From Spirochaeta sp. (GTDB taxonomy: Bacteria > Spirochaetota > Spirochaetia > DSM-27196 > SLAA01): a DNA stretch of 13,113 bases. Positions 1-6,580 of the stretch are shown one piece after another. The stretch spans positions 1 to 13,113 of the forward strand of contig JAIVHN010000188.1 in NCBI GenBank assembly GCA_020201015.1, given 5' to 3'. The notes beneath the pieces were generated by a model that was given only the letters and a program-made list of their open reading frames with translations, had not been told where the DNA came from and did not search any database. Position numbers and translations under genes: made by a program. The first letter of the stretch is position 1; every line of letters starts with the position of its first letter.

Positions 1-826
1 AAACATCCCCTTCTCCAAGACCAAGTCCATAAGGTATTCCGCCAAGGACTCGAGTCATGAGGGCAAACGCAATAAAGAAAGATGCTGGGATTTGCCACGG
101 CGCGGTCCCCGAAGCAAGAAGGTAGACACTTCCAAGCAATAGCAGTACGGCCGACACCTCACCAATTGCACCAAGCGTATTACCAAAAAATAAGTCCAAA
201 TACCCGTGGGGAAGCTCTACTCCAATTCTAGAGAACAGCTGCTGATTCACGAAATCGGTTAGGCCTATATCGAAAGCCGATGTTGGATATCCCGCTGCTC
301 GCAACGCGCCGATAGGGCCCGCGCCGCTCGAACCAGTCGCGTCGCGAACAATTCCAAGCGGCGTGGCACCGCTCCAGCCTTCCGGAAAGCCTATAGGCGC
401 GATCCAACGGGTCATCTGATCCGGCCAGCTAATCTGAGCAAACACTCGGGCGGCAAGTGCGGGGTTCATCCAGTTACTGCCGAGACCACCAAAAGTCATT
501 TTGACAACTCCTATTGCAAATGCGGCCGACAGAAAGGGAATGAACACTGCAATACCCGGTGGCATGGAGAGCCCCAGCAGGAGGCCAGTGAGAACAGCAC
601 TTCCGTCATGCAGAGTAATTGCTTCCTTGTGAAAAGTCAGCGCTAACTCGGTTAGACAGGCTCCAGCAATTGCAGCTACGACGGGGAATAATGCCCCAAG
701 ACCAAAAAGAAAAACCCCCCAGACAGCGACCGGTACAAGGCAAATTGAAACACCCCACATCATTCCGTGCGTGGTTAATGCTGAGAAATACAGCGGTCCC
801 TTACTTGGAACGACGGTCGAGCTCAT
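1..826 (-). CDS. rnfD: RnfD, ion-translocating electron transport complex subunit D (3' end outside window)
   Basis: Membrane subunit of the Rnf complex, which moves electrons between ferredoxin and NAD+ and pumps Na+ or H+; RnfD carries a covalently bound FMN. The frame is open from ATG 826 to the window edge (275 codons, about 80% of a usual RnfD). Several hydrophobic helices are visible. The family motif GLGSNWMNP is followed by SGATPLG, whose Thr155 is the expected FMN-phosphate attachment residue, and then by GNTLGAIGEVSA near residues 208-219. The start overlaps the rnfC stop as ATGA, with a GAGG Shine-Dalgarno 7 nt upstream inside rnfC. NqrB is the homologue in Na+-NQR, but the neighbouring RnfC has ferredoxin-type clusters, which makes this Rnf. 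The remaining subunits should follow to the left. Confidence 0.95.
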   Translation of the reverse strand, partial: MSSTVVPSKGPLYFSALTTHGMMWGVSICLVPVAVWGVFLFGLGALFPVVAAIAGACLTELALTFHKEAITLHDGSAVLTGLLLGLSMPPGIAVFIPFLSAAFAIGVVKMTFGGLGSNWMNPALAARVFAQISWPDQMTRWIAPIGFPEGWSGATPLGIVRDATGSSGAGPIGALRAAGYPTSAFDIGLTDFVNQQLFSRIGVELPHGYLDLFFGNTLGAIGEVSAVLLLLGSVYLLASGTAPWQIPASFFIAFALMTRVLGGIPYGLGLGEGDV

Positions 827-2181
827 AGCTGATCCTCAACATAGGTGGGCTGCCGCGTAGCCCTGTAGTCCGAAAAATGCTCTGTTTTAGACTTGGCAAT
901 ACGCTGCATAAGCGGTATTCGCGAAGGGCAGACATGGGAGCAACATCCACATTCGGTGCAGGCGTTTAGCCCGTTTGCTTCTGCTTTTAATTGCCGACCA
1001 TGTTCAATGAGCTTGTAAAGACGTTGCGGCTCCAGTCCCATGGGGCAGGCGCGTACACATCGGCCACAACTAATGCAGCTACGACGCTCAGCATCACGTA
1101 TCTCGGATCGGGTAAGCGCCAGAATACCGCGCGTCGTCTTGGTCACCGGAGTGTCAAGGTCGGTCACCTCAAATCCAGTCAACGGATCTCCCGACACAAT
1201 GCGAACAGACGATGCGTCGAGACCCCCGCATTCATCAATTACTTCACGGAAGCTGGTACCGAGACGCACCTTGACGTTTCCCGACCGGGCAATACCGCCT
1301 CCGGCAACCGTCAAGACCCGCTCAACACACGGTTTACCGAACAATACCGCTTCCGCCGTTGCATACGCGGTTGCCGCACCAAGAACAAAGCAGGACACTT
1401 CGTGCTCGTCCTTGCCATAAGGAATTTCTTTTCGCTGTACTGACCTGAGCAATTGTGGTACGGCGGACTGTGGGTACTTTGTCCCAACCTCAAGAACTCG
1501 GGCTGAAGACTGCCTCTTACCAAGCTCGTTTCGCAAAATGTGGGCCGCCGCCTTTTTGTCGGCCCCGATAGCAACAACGATATCCTCGGTATGAAGCAAA
1601 TGAGCAATGATCTCAGCACCGGTCACCAGCTCCGAACAATGCTCCTGCATTAACCGATCTTCGGAGCTAAGGTAAGGGCTGGACTCAGCGCCGTTTACAA
1701 TGACTCGGCCGACACCGGCTCTGCGCGCGTGCTGCAGACTGTGGTGCAGTGGAAGCGGGCTCCCGCTTAACTCCACAATACCAAGATCACGAAGCAGCGC
1801 AAGCACTGCTTTACGCGGCATACTCCGCCAATCACGTTCATCCAGATCCTTACCGAGCTTAGAAAAAGCACCCGAGAGCTCAATAACTGCGGCTTCGCAC
1901 TCACCACACTCCGGGATGTGAAGGGTGCGTATTCGTCTCACGATGCCAGGCACAGGTGCATGAACATGAGCACCGTCAACCGGCGCCCGGCCGATGAGCA
2001 TTCCCTCGGTCACCCGACTGCCGGTTTCAACCAAGCGTTCGCAAATTGGACCCCAATGCTGTCGCAGAGGCACCACACACACAGAAGGAATTGCGGCATT
2101 CCAAATGCTACCGTTGCGCGTGCGCTCTTTATCGTCGTGTGGATGTATGCCGCCTTTAGGGAAGCTTCGAACTACTGTCAT
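823..2181 (-). CDS. rnfC: RnfC, ion-translocating electron transport complex subunit C
   Basis: Peripheral iron-sulfur and nucleotide-binding subunit of Rnf that exchanges electrons with NAD(H). 452 aa, normal for the family without the long C-terminal repeats of gammaproteobacteria. The N-terminus has the family signature FPKGGIHP (7-14). Residues about 40-85 form a biotinyl/lipoyl-like sandwich segment (VETGSRVTEG, HAPVPGIV). Then comes the Complex-I 51-kDa-like Rossmann/FMN region with VNGAE at 162-166. Two [4Fe-4S] motifs follow: Cys369, 372, 375, 379-Pro and Cys408, 411, 414, 418-Pro. The start overlaps the upstream gene as ATGA, and rnfD overlaps its end the same way, so the three genes are probably translated in a coupled manner. 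In the NADH/FMN loop the usual ECEPY reads ESSPY, which is unusual. Confidence 0.96.
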   Translation of the reverse strand: MTVVRSFPKGGIHPHDDKERTRNGSIWNAAIPSVCVVPLRQHWGPICERLVETGSRVTEGMLIGRAPVDGAHVHAPVPGIVRRIRTLHIPECGECEAAVIELSGAFSKLGKDLDERDWRSMPRKAVLALLRDLGIVELSGSPLPLHHSLQHARRAGVGRVIVNGAESSPYLSSEDRLMQEHCSELVTGAEIIAHLLHTEDIVVAIGADKKAAAHILRNELGKRQSSARVLEVGTKYPQSAVPQLLRSVQRKEIPYGKDEHEVSCFVLGAATAYATAEAVLFGKPCVERVLTVAGGGIARSGNVKVRLGTSFREVIDECGGLDASSVRIVSGDPLTGFEVTDLDTPVTKTTRGILALTRSEIRDAERRSCISCGRCVRACPMGLEPQRLYKLIEHGRQLKAEANGLNACTECGCCSHVCPSRIPLMQRIAKSKTEHFSDYRATRQPTYVEDQL

Positions 2182-3752
2182 ACTACTTCGATGTTCCTTC
2201 GTTTATAGAGCAATTGGGCGACTCGGCCGCCTGTATCGAATGTCGGAAATAGTGCTGCCAGGCGCAGCGCCACGGGTACAAGCAAAAGCAGCACGACCGG
2301 GATGACAGCATGAATGAGTTCCGACCGAGCCCAGTATACGTGTCGAACCGGGCGGTACTCAACCCCGTTTGGTGAACCCGCCGCCTGCAGCATCGACTCT
2401 ATACCTATGGTGCCATTCTCACCTATCGCATCAAGCTCGCCAGCGATCCAGTCCTCGTCAAAGCTGAACACTACACGGTCCTTCCGCTCAATGCGTCCGT
2501 TATTACGCTCGAACTCCGGAATGCGGACGACTTCACCGATATCCGGAAGTCGAAAATCCCAGCCGTACATAAAGGCCTCTTGAAATGCTCTATGGGCAAG
2601 ATAGTCTTCGATTGTCGGGAGCTGCTTCTCGTCCCTTTTAATTGACACGGTTTCGTACCCATCGGTCGTGGATAGCGGTTGGGGCAGCAGAGGAATGCTC
2701 AATGTACTTTCGGAATTGGCTGCCGGAACCAGCAATACCACCAACACCACCAACAGGGCACCCAGAGGCGCGAGATACAGTTCGCGTGGTAGCGTTCGCG
2801 GTCTAAGCCGACGAGGCAGAATTGCTATAGGTTCAAAACTCCCATGTTCGCGAACCGCTACACGTCGTTGCTCCACCGCGAGTTCCGCGCCTGCAGCAGT
2901 AGCAACGGCTACCACACTCAGCACCAGACTAAGCAGGGCTTGTGGCGAGTACCGGAGAACCACAACAAAAGCCACAACTGCTGCGGTCCCCATATAAACC
3001 ACTAAGTGGCGAAAGCGCGCGCCGTGCCGCGTGTCCGGAGCCGACAACAGCCCCGAACCGAGTCCGGCGCCCCAGGCCTGCATGATACCTGGAAAACTCA
3101 TTACCCAGGTTAGGTAAAACAGCAGCCCGGCGACCGCGCTAAAGGGATCTTCGGTGCGAAGCGTTGCCACGATAAGTGGGAGACCCGCGGCAAGCACAAA
3201 CGGTGCGCGCCGTCGTGATACAAAGGCTGAACCGAGTACTGCGCACATCACTAAGAAAGGCACACCACCACTGTCTGGGGTACCCGTATCGGCACTCAGG
3301 AACTGAACTCCCTGCTCCCGCATAATCGGCTCAACCCTGTTCATGAGTATCGCTGCATCACCCGGAACATAAATAACGTGGTAAGCTTGGCCTTCGGACT
3401 CGGCGTGGAAGTAGTTCGTTACACTCTGCATATACGGGTCAAGACGGGGATCACGGCGATCAAAGCGAGACTCAAGATCGGACAGCTTGACGGTTGATAG
3501 CGGTCCGAAATCATTATATTTAAAACGAGCAGTCGCGGCGCCAATGTAGGAGTCTATGCCAGCCAAGCTCAGAGCGGAATCAATTTTGGATAGATCGTGG
3601 GAGACAGGCACGAGGAATGTTGCGTGTCCTGGCCAGATACTGTCGGCCATCCCTATGGGGCTTAGAATCCGGGTTCCAGCAAGTACTATCCCCCAAACTA
3701 CAAGAGCCACAAAAAGAAGGTGCTGCGGCCCCCGGGTTTTGACGTTCTTCAT
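2178..3752 (-). CDS. Unrecognised multi-spanning membrane protein, coupled to rnfC
   Basis: I do not recognise a family. With the chosen ATG the product is 524 aa. A basic N-terminus precedes one helix (12-28). A soluble, probably extracytoplasmic, segment spans about 30-160. Helix clusters follow at about 164-220 and 248-288, an Arg-rich loop lies at 296-324, and another helix spans 326-345. A second soluble domain covers about 346-476, and a last helix spans 478-502. An upstream in-frame TTG at 3794 would add 14 residues, but it has no Shine-Dalgarno and sits 2 nt past the previous stop. The ATG at 3752 gives a cleaner signal anchor, with only a weak GGA 12 nt upstream. The stop overlaps the rnfC start as ATGA. 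Position between a divergent-PAP2 gene and rnfC suggests an envelope or Rnf-accessory role, but this is inference only. Confidence 0.85.
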   Translation of the reverse strand: MKNVKTRGPQHLLFVALVVWGIVLAGTRILSPIGMADSIWPGHATFLVPVSHDLSKIDSALSLAGIDSYIGAATARFKYNDFGPLSTVKLSDLESRFDRRDPRLDPYMQSVTNYFHAESEGQAYHVIYVPGDAAILMNRVEPIMREQGVQFLSADTGTPDSGGVPFLVMCAVLGSAFVSRRRAPFVLAAGLPLIVATLRTEDPFSAVAGLLFYLTWVMSFPGIMQAWGAGLGSGLLSAPDTRHGARFRHLVVYMGTAAVVAFVVVLRYSPQALLSLVLSVVAVATAAGAELAVEQRRVAVREHGSFEPIAILPRRLRPRTLPRELYLAPLGALLVVLVVLLVPAANSESTLSIPLLPQPLSTTDGYETVSIKRDEKQLPTIEDYLAHRAFQEAFMYGWDFRLPDIGEVVRIPEFERNNGRIERKDRVVFSFDEDWIAGELDAIGENGTIGIESMLQAAGSPNGVEYRPVRHVYWARSELIHAVIPVVLLLLVPVALRLAALFPTFDTGGRVAQLLYKRRNIEVV

Positions 3753-3796
3753 AAGCTGTTGATATCCGAAGCCGCATTGGATCCCTCGCGGCAAAA

Positions 3797-4276
3797 TTAA
3801 AGAATACTAAACGCAACCGCAATAAAGAATCCCAGCAGCATTCCGACCGAAACCTCGGAAACGGTATGCCCATTAACCTCGCGCACCGGACTAAACTCGA
3901 TTCCATAACGACTGTTGAGCTGAGTTCCCAGCTTATTGAGACTCTGCGCCTGCAATCCGGCTGCACGCCGAACCCCAAGCGCATCCCGAATCACCAGCAG
4001 ACTGAAAACCAGAGAAATGCTGAAGAGAGGATCTCCTGCGCCATACTCAAAGCCCACAGCGGTTGCCATGGCCGTCACGGTTGATGAATGGCTGGACGGC
4101 ATACCGCCGGTCTTCCAGAACAGGGTGACCATGAGATCACGTGAGTTCCGCGAGCGTTGTTTAACGACCTCAATGAGAGTCTTCAGTATCTGCGCGACGA
4201 ACCAACTAAAAAAAGCCGACAAAAATAGTGGGCTTCGAAAGAGTTCGTACAAGTAGTTGACAGCAGGCGTTTGCAT
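3797..4276 (-). CDS. Divergent PAP2 family (DUF212, YuiD-like) membrane protein
   Basis: 159 aa, the usual length for the divergent PAP2/DUF212 family, distant relatives of PAP2 phosphatases with no well-established substrate. The KTGGMPSSHSS motif (55-65) corresponds to the PSGH-like phosphatase motif. RDALGVRRAAGLQA (97-110) and NGHTVSEV (135-142) are the other two family blocks and carry the candidate catalytic Arg, Asp and His. Hydrophobic stretches lie at about 18-35, 84-97 and 143-159. It is the first gene of the leftward operon, about 44 nt ahead of the next ORF. No Shine-Dalgarno precedes ATG 4276, and a candidate promoter lies so close that the message may be leaderless. A role in lipid or isoprenoid phosphate turnover would fit the family but cannot be shown here. 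Confidence 0.93.
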   Translation of the reverse strand: MQTPAVNYLYELFRSPLFLSAFFSWFVAQILKTLIEVVKQRSRNSRDLMVTLFWKTGGMPSSHSSTVTAMATAVGFEYGAGDPLFSISLVFSLLVIRDALGVRRAAGLQAQSLNKLGTQLNSRYGIEFSPVREVNGHTVSEVSVGMLLGFFIAVAFSIL

Positions 4277-4284
4277 GGCACTGT

Positions 4285-4313
4285 AGTTTGTCTTTGCCCT
4301 TGGGCTTTGTCAA
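4285..4313 (-). promoter_or_regulatory. Candidate sigma70 promoter for the PAP2-rnf operon
   Basis: On the minus strand a perfect TTGACA (4313-4308) is followed by a 17-nt spacer and CAAACT (4290-4285). The -35 is consensus; the -10 matches only 3 of 6. A start 6-8 nt further on would fall within a base or two of ATG 4276, predicting little or no leader, which agrees with the missing Shine-Dalgarno. Confidence 0.45.
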
Positions 4314-4336
4314 GTAGAGGCCTCGGTATCGGTTGT

Positions 4337-4402
<66 letters not shown>

Positions 4403-4426
4403 CGACGCTTCAACTGCCGGAACATC

Positions 4427-4455
4427 TTGACCTCGGCACTCAGCCTCCGTAGAGT
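4427..4455 (+). promoter_or_regulatory. Candidate sigma70 promoter for the RluA-family gene
   Basis: TTGACC (4427-4432), a 17-nt spacer and TAGAGT (4450-4455). The predicted start falls on or next to the A of ATG 4462, so the transcript would be leaderless. No Shine-Dalgarno is present before that ATG. An in-frame TAG at 4450 rules out an upstream extension of the gene. Confidence 0.5.
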
Positions 4456-4461
4456 TGCACA

Positions 4462-5484
4462 ATGCCACAATTGTATGAACTTGGCCCCGACGACGATGGG
4501 CGTCGTCTTGACCGCATACTGCGTAAACTCCTCACTGATCACGCACTCGGAGACATTTATGCGCTGTTCCGAAAACGACGAGTAAAACTCAACGGAAAAC
4601 GCGTTGCGGGGAAAGACCGCGCATCCGCCGGTGACCAATTGCTGATATATGACTCGGAGTTATCTCAGGATCATGGCAAACCCGTCCTTTCACAGGAGGA
4701 AAGCCATAAACCGAAAGCCCCCTCGATGCATGTAAATCATGAAGCGGAAGTGGCGCCCCTTGTCGTCTTTGAGAACGCGGATCTGCTCATTCTTAACAAG
4801 CCGCGTGGCGTTACCGCCCATGGTGAACACTCGCTTTTGCCTCAGATCCTTAGCTACCTCTACCACGGGCGGACTGCGTCTTTGAGTTTTACCCCTGGGC
4901 CGGTACATCGCCTTGATAGAAATACAACAGGCCTCATTGTGTATGCAAAAACCCTGCAAGGCGCTCGCAGATTTTCGCACCTGTTACAGTCACGTGCGCT
5001 CCATAAACGCTATCTGGCAGTGCTGGAGGGGAAATTAGAACAGCATGTGACATGGATTGATGTCCTGCATCGTGATTACCGCACCCACACGTCCCGGGGC
5101 TTCACGGGTGCGTCCCAGGCGGCGTCCCGTGCAGCAACCCAGGCGGAGTCCGGCACGCCTGAGAACGCAACTGCGGCAGAAACCACGGTCACTCCATTGT
5201 GGAGCAACGGCTCTGCCACTCTTGCCCTCCTGGAGCCAAAAACCGGAAGAACTCACCAAATTCGTGCGCAGGCCGCACTACATGAACACCCATTGGTGGG
5301 TGACCGCAAGTACGGAGCTCCGGCAGCTCCTTATCCTTACATTCTGCATGCCTTTGAACTGGATTGGAAGGACCCAACCCCACAGCGGGTACTGGCTCCG
5401 CTGCCACCGGAAGCCGCATCACAGCTGTCACGACTCTTTGGAGCGCAACACATTAACAAGCTGTTAGGTGAACTTGGTCTGTAG
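4462..5484 (+). CDS. RluA-family rRNA/tRNA pseudouridine synthase
   Basis: Converts specific uridines in RNA (large-subunit rRNA for most RluC/RluD relatives) to pseudouridine in the cytoplasm. 340 aa. An S4-like RNA-binding domain fills residues about 13-62 (GRRLDRILRKLL, FRKRRVKLNGKRV). The synthase domain has LNKPRGVTAHG (111-121), the catalytic motif PGPVHRLDRNTTG (145-157) with nucleophilic Asp152, KRYLAVLEG (182-190), and LEPKTGRTHQIR (257-268) followed by HPLVGDRKYG (276-285). Between the two halves, residues 216-244 are an Ala/Ser/Thr/Gln-rich stretch longer than in standard RluC/RluD. The S4 domain and fold support RluC/RluD type, but the target site cannot be named from sequence alone. 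It stands alone on the plus strand, with its own candidate promoter. Confidence 0.96.
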   Translation: MPQLYELGPDDDGRRLDRILRKLLTDHALGDIYALFRKRRVKLNGKRVAGKDRASAGDQLLIYDSELSQDHGKPVLSQEESHKPKAPSMHVNHEAEVAPLVVFENADLLILNKPRGVTAHGEHSLLPQILSYLYHGRTASLSFTPGPVHRLDRNTTGLIVYAKTLQGARRFSHLLQSRALHKRYLAVLEGKLEQHVTWIDVLHRDYRTHTSRGFTGASQAASRAATQAESGTPENATAAETTVTPLWSNGSATLALLEPKTGRTHQIRAQAALHEHPLVGDRKYGAPAAPYPYILHAFELDWKDPTPQRVLAPLPPEAASQLSRLFGAQHINKLLGELGL

Positions 5485-5525
5485 TCACGCGGAGGCACGT
5501 TGGTCTGTAGGCGCGCGGAGGCACG
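5474..5525. repeat. 26-bp tandem duplication spanning the RluA-family stop codon
   Basis: 5474-5499 and 5500-5525 are adjacent copies of the same 26-bp unit with two mismatches. The unit starts TTGGTCTGTAG and ends GCGGAGGCACG. Copy one holds the last codons and the TAG stop of the pseudouridine synthase; copy two is entirely downstream. Confidence 0.9.
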
Positions 5526-5527
5526 AT

Positions 5528-5556
5528 AGTCGCACACGACTGCGATATCGCTGTCG
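5528..5556. promoter_or_regulatory. Overlapping inverted repeats upstream of the P-loop/Asp23-like gene
   Basis: CGACTGCGATATCGCTGTCG (5537-5556) is a 20-bp near-perfect palindrome with one central T-T mismatch pair and a perfect 10-bp core, GCGATATCGC. It overlaps a second hairpin, AGTCG-CACA-CGACT (5528-5541), so in RNA the two are mutually exclusive. No T-tract follows either, so neither looks like an intrinsic terminator. The palindrome lies 16 bp upstream of the candidate -35 box, as an operator might. Confidence 0.5.
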
Positions 5557-5572
5557 CGGGCCGAAAAACCGA

Positions 5573-5601
5573 TTGTACCGCAAGCCACCGACCGTTACAA
5601 T
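5573..5601 (+). promoter_or_regulatory. Candidate sigma70 promoter for the P-loop/Asp23-like gene
   Basis: TTGTAC (5573-5578), a 17-nt spacer and TACAAT (5596-5601; 5 of 6 to consensus). Transcription would begin near 5608, only about 3 nt before ATG 5611, again with no Shine-Dalgarno. Confidence 0.5.
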
Positions 5602-5610
5602 GCAGATAGC

Positions 5611-6477
5611 ATGAAGAAAATGATCTATAGAGTTTTGTGGCCCTTCCGCCGCATTCGCGTGTATGCACTCGTTGGGCGCAGCGGTACCGGTAAAAGCTTT
5701 CGTGCTCGGCTTGTTATGGAGAAGCACAGTATCGAGCTCATGATCGATGATGGACTCTTGATCCGTGAGCAGAAAATTGTTGCTGGCAAGTCGGCTAAGC
5801 GGGAGAAGGTGTATTTCAGCGCTGTCAAGACCGCACTGTTTAACGATAAAGAGCACCGCCGTCAGGTTATCGATGCACTAGAACGTGAAAAGTTCAAGCG
5901 CATTCTGATTATTGGTACCTCCGAACGTATGGTAGCCAAAATTGCCGAGTCACTAAAACTCCCGGCGCCCCACAAAGTCATTAATATTGAGGACATTGCA
6001 ACGGCCGAGGAAATCAATACCGCGATCAACTACCGTAAATTTCAGGGCAAACACGTGATTCCTGTTCCGTCAATCGAGGTTAAAGGTAACTACCCGCGGA
6101 TTATGGCCGACTCAATCAAGGTCTTCCTCAAACAGGGCGTAGGCCTTTTTCGCCGCCAGGAAGTGTACGAAAAGACAGTAGTTCGGCCGGAATTCAGCCG
6201 CAAAGGAAGCATTAGTATTGCACAAAATGCCCTCAGCCAAATGATATTGCACTGCGTCGACGAGTATGCCCCAGGTCTGAGAATCCGCAAGGTGGTAGTC
6301 AAGAACGAAAGCCGCGGTTACAAGATCGACCTGTTTATTGAGGTTCCTTTTGGACTTCAACTATCCGGACAAGTGCACGACCTACAGAACTACATTATAG
6401 ACAGCATTGAAAAATACACCGGCATTATTGTGGACGAGCTCAACATCACGGTCGACAACGTATCTGATAAAAGATAA
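5611..6477 (+). CDS. P-loop NTPase fused to an Asp23/Gls24-like C-terminal domain
   Basis: 288 aa with two parts. Residues 1-140 form a small P-loop NTPase: GRSGTGKS (22-29) is a clear Walker A, LMIDDGLLI (43-51) is a likely acidic Walker B-like strand, and KRILIIGTSERM (96-107) is another core strand. Residues about 196-285 resemble the Asp23/Gls24 (DUF322) domain: RKGSISIAQNAL, then IRKVVVKN, YKIDLFIEVPFG, an LQNYIIDSIEKYTGI helix and a final VDELNITVDNV strand. That domain is known in Gram-positive envelope-stress proteins. The first ATG is used; it has no Shine-Dalgarno, but a promoter-like sequence ends 9 nt upstream. No signal peptide or membrane helix is visible, so it is cytoplasmic. 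The function is unknown. An ATP- or GTP-dependent envelope or regulatory role would be inference from the domains. Confidence 0.9.
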   Translation: MKKMIYRVLWPFRRIRVYALVGRSGTGKSFRARLVMEKHSIELMIDDGLLIREQKIVAGKSAKREKVYFSAVKTALFNDKEHRRQVIDALEREKFKRILIIGTSERMVAKIAESLKLPAPHKVINIEDIATAEEINTAINYRKFQGKHVIPVPSIEVKGNYPRIMADSIKVFLKQGVGLFRRQEVYEKTVVRPEFSRKGSISIAQNALSQMILHCVDEYAPGLRIRKVVVKNESRGYKIDLFIEVPFGLQLSGQVHDLQNYIIDSIEKYTGIIVDELNITVDNVSDKR

Positions 6478-6530
6478 TCACGGTTTGTTGGGGATGTCGC
6501 CAGCAGAACACATAAACTAAGCTACAAAAC

Positions 6531-6559
6531 TTGCTCCTTAGACCGGAGCTGCCGATAAT
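6531..6559 (+). promoter_or_regulatory. Candidate sigma70 promoter for the exported TPR protein
   Basis: TTGCTC (6531-6536), a 17-nt spacer and GATAAT (6554-6559). Transcription would begin near 6566, just ahead of a strong AGGGGGA Shine-Dalgarno at 6568-6574. Confidence 0.4.
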
Positions 6560-6580
6560 TACGGTGCAGGGGGATTGTTC

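Noticed and set aside
4894..4950. HRLDRN instead of HRLDRD at the catalytic motif of the pseudouridine synthase.
   Set aside because: The catalytic Asp152 is intact, and Asn at the following position is common in RluA-family proteins.
5485..5610. A small RNA or tRNA in the spacer.
   Set aside because: No cloverleaf or T-loop signature and no terminator are visible. Only the tandem repeat, the inverted repeats and the promoter-like sequence can be supported.
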